Shown here: piece by piece, positions 57,602 through 64,000 of the stretch
How the letters are laid out: every line of letters begins with the position of its first letter
How positions within the stretch are numbered: the first letter of the stretch is position 1
Source of the DNA: Pagrus major
Lineage: Eukaryota; Chordata; Actinopteri; Spariformes; Sparidae
NCBI RefSeq assembly: GCF_040436345.1
Contig: NC_133230.1
Coordinates: 25,719,197-25,783,196, forward strand
DNA length: 64,000 bases
Reading direction: 5' to 3'
Notes under the pieces: generated by a model
What the model was told of the DNA's origin: nothing
Database searches by the model: none
What the model saw: the letters and a program-made list of their open reading frames with translations, nothing else
Position numbers and translations under genes: made by a program

Positions 57602-58684
57602 ATCCCCCTATGTAAAGGTTGTGGTGTCAGGGACCCCCTGGGTGGTCAGACTGAGGATGATTTCTACACAATATGATGTTGTGAAGGAAAACCTTTGAGA
57701 AAAGAGATTCAGTGGCTGTGTCTTTGTACTCTCGCATTCATATAAGCAAAAAAAAAGAAGAAAAAAAAAGAAATACACACATTGTATTTAGTTTTTCTGT
57801 AAGTAGTTATGTATTTGAAAAGAGTGACATCTCGGATTACAAGTGCTTTTTCAGACTTACACTGCAGCAGAACTGTTCTTCTGCCACCCGAGTGAAAACG
57901 CAACCCATGATGACTCCACAATGGTTTATTCTAATGGCTAAGCTCTTAATCTATCAGATCAGATTTCAAAGTGCTGCTAGCTGTGCCAAGACAGGTCCCA
58001 GGAAGGAAAACCCTTTTGTTTGGGGCAGAATTTTTAAAATTTAAGACCAGACTTTATTCACAAGGTCCCTAATCACACACAAAAAAGGTATGACCTGTTA
58101 CGGAAGCAATACCTCAAAGAGCAACATCGTTAAGAAACAGTAAGTGCTTGTTTTCACATCCACCTTCGGTGCACCACCAGTGCTCTGCCAGCATGTCAGA
58201 CCTCAGGTATGGCAAGATAAATAGCTGTCTTATATGTGCCTGTGAGAGCCAAGCTCCTTGTGGGGTGGTGCTCTGCAGCTTCACGCTCCACCAACGCTGA
58301 AATAAAGCTCTGTTCGAGGCATTTCAACACTGCTTAAGGTTGTCCGTGGCCGTGTAATTTATGAGTTGAGAGGACTTCGTTTTTAAGTTCACTATGACCT
58401 ACAATCTTCCTGCATTCATGGGTGGAGAAAAGAGCCGCGTGAGTCATAGGAAACTTACAACACCCCACCAATTACCTTAAACAATGGCGGTGTGAGTGAT
58501 ACCTGTGGTTCTGGTGTGTGGTTCAGTCAGTCGCTGAATGTGATGTGATGTGACCTAAAGTGAGTGGATGTGCAGGCACTTTAACAGGTTAGGTGTTTTG
58601 TCACCTGGAGGTCAGTATAAAGCTGATGGGAGGTGGTTGGAGCTATTTACCTCAGGCCCCAGAGCTCTCAGTGGGTGGTCATAT

Positions 58685-58719
58685 AGACAGACAGACAGCC
58701 AGACAGACAGACAGACAGA
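58685..58719. repeat. (CAGA)n microsatellite
   Basis: About eight CAGA units with one CAGC interruption. Confidence 0.92.
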
Positions 58720-60805
58720 ATGACATGCTGACTTGTGCTTGCTGGCACTGGTTGCCTCCTTGGCAACCCGTGGCAGAAGAAAAGATAGCCTCCTCAGAGG
58801 GTGACTGTGATTAGGTTTGTGGCATTTGTATTTAAAATATAGACTAATGTAGTAATAACTTGGCATGTTTCAATTTTTTTTTAAAGTTCAGATAAATTTG
58901 CTGTGAGGTATGTATAAAATTTAAATATAAAAAAGATAAATACATTACTAATACATTTATTTGTATAGTGTGTTGAAAAATAGTTTTCAATACATAATTT
59001 ACAATAGCCTCTTTCTCTGTTTTTGATGAAAACATTTATATCTTCATTTATATGTTAAAAAAACAAACAAAATAAATTATGAGCAGGTTACTCATGATCA
59101 CAAATCATATTTACTCAGCACATACATAAAAACACAAAATGTGTTTTTAAGCAATAACATGGACATATGATTTATAGGCACACAGTTTTAAACTGTTAAA
59201 CATTTATATGTACATATCTTGTGTTTGCCATTTGTTACAACCACTGGATATATGACTGGATAATTGTGTTTTATTGCTAAGCCAGCACATAAAGGGAAAT
59301 TAAAGCACACATTATCAGGTTAATTTTATCAGTGGTTTCACATGTTACTGCATCATGAAATTTACAATCTAAGCAATTATACTTTGTTTATATTATAACT
59401 ATAAAAACAACAAAAACACCTGAATGGCTTTCAAGGCAGGTCTGGAAAAAGGTAAGGTGTTATTGAAAAATTAATTATTTTTATGTGGAAAAAATTAAAT
59501 ATATGTTTTATTGTATGTCTAAACTAGCATTTAATTGTGTAATTAGATAAAACGCAAAATGCTTTTGAAAAATGCATTTTTGTCAGTTGATATCATTAAT
59601 CCAGCTAATCTTTAATTCTTATGGAATTCTATCGATTTGAAGATAACCATAAATACAAATGATCTTAGGCTGCTTTAAATTTCATAGGTGAAATATGCAA
59701 ACTAACATGTAAAACAAATAATAAATTGTCATATAAAATTACTTTAGAAAAACTAACTGCTTCTAAATTTGTAGATGGATATTTATGTCATCATAATCAT
59801 ATATTTGAAAATGATTTAGTAATTATAAGACAAAATGTTAAGCACAAAAAGAACAAATTAATAAATGTTAACAAAAATAAACATGAACAATACAATGTGT
59901 TATATATGTATATATATACAGTGTTTATTGTTTATTTTAAGATTTACAATTGAATTAATTTTACTAGCAATGTAATAAAGAGATATTATTTTTTATGTTT
60001 TTTAGCTGAACATAACAATAGTTTTTTGTTGTTGTAATGTATTAAATAAGAATGAATAACAGAAGTAAATAGCAGAAGTGTTTTTAACTTTTTCATTTAA
60101 ATGTCTCCGTTCATGCTGGAACATTTTTCACATCCACGTTTCATTTTAGTTTTCAGGGCCCAGCACAGCCAGACATGGCTTCACCATTCACATTACCTCT
60201 CTGCCAATGTGTGAATGTCAACACCCTGTAAACACCTTTGACACACATGCTTGAATGCGACGGGCGAGTTAACTAAACATTCCTGGGTGTTCCCCGTAAA
60301 GGTCTACCACTCATCCACCAGACTGCACTGACCCATCTCCCACGCTCCACGCTGCATTCATGAAGCATTCTGGATAATTTTTCCACTTCAATTACATTTT
60401 TTAATTTATCTTTTTACTATCAATTTATTTGTTAACATACAAAACAAAACATTAAAGGAGAAATTGCAATAATTCAGCAGTCCATATCTGGCAGCTTTCT
60501 TCCTGTGCATGTGTCTTAAAACGCTATGGAACAACGCTCTATAAGGATTTGGGAATTTGGGAGTATAATTCCAGCCCCGTGCTTATCGGCACACCCAGAC
60601 TATTTGAGTGTTTTGAGACGCGGGCTCCCTGAGGACGGATCGAAGGCGTCCTAGTAGAACTGCACATCAAATAAATAGGAGGATGGGATTTATATGGAGG
60701 CTGTGTCTCTGTCAAATAGGGCTCTGCTGACTGAAGTGATCCCCACGGCCTGAGTGGAAGAGAGGAGGGAGAGGAAGCCTCAGAGGGAAGCTGCAGAACA
60801 CTCAT

Positions 60806-60806
<1 letters not shown>

Positions 60807-60879
<73 letters not shown>
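60807..60879. repeat. (CA)n microsatellite
   Basis: A pure CA run of 73 bases. Confidence 0.97.
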
Positions 60880-60881
<2 letters not shown>

Positions 60882-63800
60882 AAACACTCACACAATGTCC
60901 CTCTCAGTCCTGGGTTGTGACCGGCCCATGGCATTGGCCAGGTATGTCAACTATGTTTGCCAAGCCATCCATCACCCATGCACCTTCCCTCCTGAAACAG
61001 GAACTTTTGTTTGAAGCATACACTTGTTAAGCCCATCCTTTGACTCTGCTCGACCTAATTTATTTCCTTATGGCTGAGACAGAGGATTTATTAGCACCTA
61101 CGTTTTTGTTCTTTATATTCCTCTTATTGTGGGCTGCACAGTGCAAACGTGATGGTGGAAACATGGGCGTGTTGTCTCTAAGAGAGATTGCAAGCTACAG
61201 TTTGGGGACACCGATGGCCCTTATCATCGGTGACCAGGGTTAGCAAATAAACACAGTGCGGTGAAGGAAAGAAAAGATTTATGGTTGCATGACGCTAACA
61301 CATGGTGAGGAGGATATGAAATGCTTTTATTTTCTGGTGGAGAGAATGAAAAAAGAAAGTATTTCCACATATGATGCTTAAAATGAAAATTGCTTTACTA
61401 ATTTACTTTATTATTAAGTTTTTTATTGTTGTGGGCATTGTTATTTTTTTATTATTTGTATATAGGTCATTCATAAAGAATAAGGAAGTAGAAAACAAAC
61501 ATGAGGAACTTGTATATTTGATGTTAGAGTGCACAAACCTGAGTCATTTCTCTATTGTTGGTCAGCTTGAGAACAGATTGTCTGAGTGACACTCCATGAG
61601 AACTGGCCACAAACATCTCAAAAGAAACGTACGTGTAGGCTGGTATGTTTGCTAAAGCACCTAAGTTGGAGCCTTACTCCATTCTGTGAGACACAACCTT
61701 CATTTATCTTTTGACTTCTAACTCGGAGAGGGAGCAGAGCAGATATCACTAAAAGTGCTGCGTTAATGATTGACTCTCGGCGCACCAAGCATCCTGCGTT
61801 AAGTGGCCACTTTGCCTGCTCTTGTGCTGCATTTTCAGCCGTAAAAATGTTTGTGATCCCACTATCCTCTCCAACTCCCATACAGTGCTATTAGCTCTGG
61901 GGGGTGAGTGAGGGTGGGGTCATGACTAACTTTAAATAAAGAACCATTGGCACGCTGAGGTAAATGGGAGATAAGAGTTTGTCTCCGACCCTTTTAGTGC
62001 TTTATAAGAATGAGGCTGTGTAAACTCTAATCTCCCCACAAGATAAATTTGGCCCTGCTTTGTGAAGGCAAGTTCATGCATTGCTTTTTTTTTTCTCATT
62101 CTAAAGCCCACTTTGACAAGCGTGAAATGAGCCCTGGACTTTTCATTGACAGTTCAAGATGGAGAGCAAACTGAGATTAGGGCATGTTAATTAATTGTGG
62201 GGTCGGTAAATTGGCCTCCCATCCCGGGAAAGACTTGTTCCGTTTATTGCCGTCCTGCCAATCAGTGACAAGAGTGTAATCAGGGATTTGTTGTCAAACT
62301 TTTTTCTTGTTTACAGGAGTTCTGGTGTTATTAAGCACACTTATTGAGCTTTTTTGTACCACCTGCATGTATTGATGCTACCTAGCAACTTACTTCAACC
62401 ATTATTATATTGTAAAATAACAAAATGTTAAATAAGATTGACCTGTGTTCACTCTTTCCTCTACAGATGCCTCTCAACTGAAGGAGACTTTTCTGTCATC
62501 ACCCTGCATCCAGCGACCTGAAAGCGCTCCCCTGTCGATGTACTTGGCTATATCTGCGTCTGACCTGTCTGCCATATGTAATATCAAAGCCTCTGTCAGC
62601 GTGGAGCTGAATGGGAACAAAAGAGAGGCCTCCATTAATGATTAACTGTTCTAAAAGCCCCGGCTTTTGTATTCCCATGGTGCCCGGGCTATCTGGCCAC
62701 CATGTGACATGCTCACAGCATTTTTCGAGCAGATTGGGGGAAAGCTAGTGAGCAAACACAGGTGCTTTGGAGCAGCGTTGCCGACGCTGTCAGGGACAAC
62801 CACAAACAAGAGCAGCTATGCCTGGCTAAATGAATCCCCACCCCTCCCAACACCAACCATCACCACCTCCACCCCCCCCCACACTCTCCGTCGCTAGCTA
62901 ACTTGTTTGCTAGCTCCCTATAGCTTTCTCCCCGCAAAGCCTTCCTTCTGGAGAGACCACACGTCTCCCCCCCCCCCAACACACACACACACCAACAAGT
63001 CCAATGTCCGCCACAGCCGCCGCTCCACAACTTCTCACACCCTCCAAAGAAACAAATAAAAGTGAGTACGGCCGAGCACTTCTTTGAGGTGATGGCATTT
63101 GCTGTGGTCATGTCTAGTGGGAGAGCAAACAAATTAATGGTGTTCCAGTTTTCACTTTCCAAACCAAACTAAATGTCTTTTAGTTCAAGTGGGGCAATTC
63201 CACTGACCCTGGTGTCAAACGCTGTATAAGGGTTGCACACTCTTGCACTTAAAATGCTGAGAGGAGGCCGTAAGAAATTAAACAGGGCTTGAGTATCGGC
63301 TTACATCGTGAAACGAGTCATGTGACAAATAAATCTTGTATAAATTGAGTGTGTAATAAACACTCATGGTTTTTTTTTTTTTTTACTGTATGTGACCACA
63401 AACTTTACCAAGAGCTGTATGGAGCACTTAACCTTTTCATCCAGGCTGACTGATAATTCAGAGTGACTGTGGCTGCTGTGTAGCTTAACTTTGATAAGAC
63501 AATCAGATGATAGGATGGTGTTATCTTAACACGGCTTTCCGGCTGGGGGACAAATGAACAGTGTGTGATAACAGGAACAAAAGCTTGGCTCTTATTCGCC
63601 AGCCAACCCAAAGAAAGGAAAAAATATCAGTATGGAAAATTCACAATAGACGCAGTTTTTATTTTTCAATTTTCTTCTCAGCCCAGGTCACAGGAGCAGC
63701 TTCTTTCTAATCACTCAAATATTTATATTGTGTCTTGTTCGCATTTCGGTTTCACAGTCAGCAATTACTTGCGCCTATAAAGCAGTTATTATTACTGGAA

Positions 63801-64000
63801 AGATGATAAAAAAAGGTTTCAAAGCAAACAGTTTAAATCAGCAGGACAGGAAATGAAGTTGTAAAAGTGAGACGGACAGAAACAGAAGGAAGTGAGTAAA
63901 AATATATACTGTCGACATATTTAGAGAGAAATTGAAAGATGGAAAAAGGTCAAAAGTTGTTTCTTTAGAGACCCGCTCCTGATCAGTAAAACATCACTTC

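Larger units (their letters stand above)
57600..64000. other. Gene-free 3' flank of foxa2, second part
   Basis: No gene recognised. It includes a markedly AT-rich block (about 58840-60110), a FOX plus LEF-type site pair (60227-60241), and unique non-repeat segments at 62100-62290 and 62455-62650 whose look (ATTA-rich, repeat-free) suits conserved non-coding DNA. Confidence 0.5.

Noticed and set aside
59726..59953. 75-codon Lys/Asn/Ile-rich frame
   Set aside because: Expected from extreme AT content; no start context or domain.

Overview
The window is a vertebrate nuclear locus, almost certainly from a teleost and probably a percomorph-like fish. The evidence is split genes with GT-AG introns, long CA/GT microsatellites, and many fish-type DNA transposons (a Tc1-like element, hAT-like MITEs with 8-bp target duplications, TTAA-flanked MITEs). 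There is no bacterial or viral gene organisation, and most open reading frames are chance products of intron or repeat sequence.

Two protein-coding genes are supported, both on the + strand. (1) prkd3 (protein kinase D3): 17 coding exons between 12114 and 32221, followed by a 3' UTR of about 1.7 kb with a poly(A) signal near 33882. The 17 exons join in one frame to 795 residues plus stop. The family N-terminus (about 96 residues) must lie on exon(s) upstream of the window, so bases 1-12113 are read as 5' intron. (2) foxa2 (forkhead box A2, HNF3-beta): two coding exons (44664-44735 and 45386-46558) encoding 414 residues, with a likely poly(A) signal at 46981. The 10.8 kb between prkd3 and foxa2, and the 17 kb after foxa2, hold no recognisable gene and look like regulatory landscape with repeats.

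Layout: 1-12113 prkd3 5' intron with MITE-type repeats. 12114-22231 first part of prkd3 (end of the ubiquitin-like region, C1a, C1b, acidic linker, start of PH), with a LINE 3' fragment and two MITEs in introns. 22232-28903 PH and linker exons, a GC-rich intronic block that could be an alternative promoter, and a 1641-bp Tc1-like transposon (27136-28776) carrying a transposase with one nonsense codon. 28904-32221 kinase domain and stop. 32222-44663 3' UTR and intergenic DNA with a hAT-like MITE and a TTAA MITE. 44664-46986 foxa2. 46987-64000 gene-free DNA with clustered microsatellites, another TTAA MITE and an AT-rich block.

The two genes are not a functional unit as far as the sequence shows. 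prkd3 is a diacylglycerol-responsive signalling kinase; foxa2 is a pioneer transcription factor of endoderm, notochord and floor plate. Their adjacency differs from human, where they lie on different chromosomes. The observations most worth a second look are a (GT)31 tract four bases from the splice acceptor of a frame-breaking PH-domain exon, the candidate intronic promoter, a family of TTAA-flanked MITEs in three copies, and the nearly intact Tc1-like element with 99% identical terminal repeats. No undescribed multi-gene system was found.
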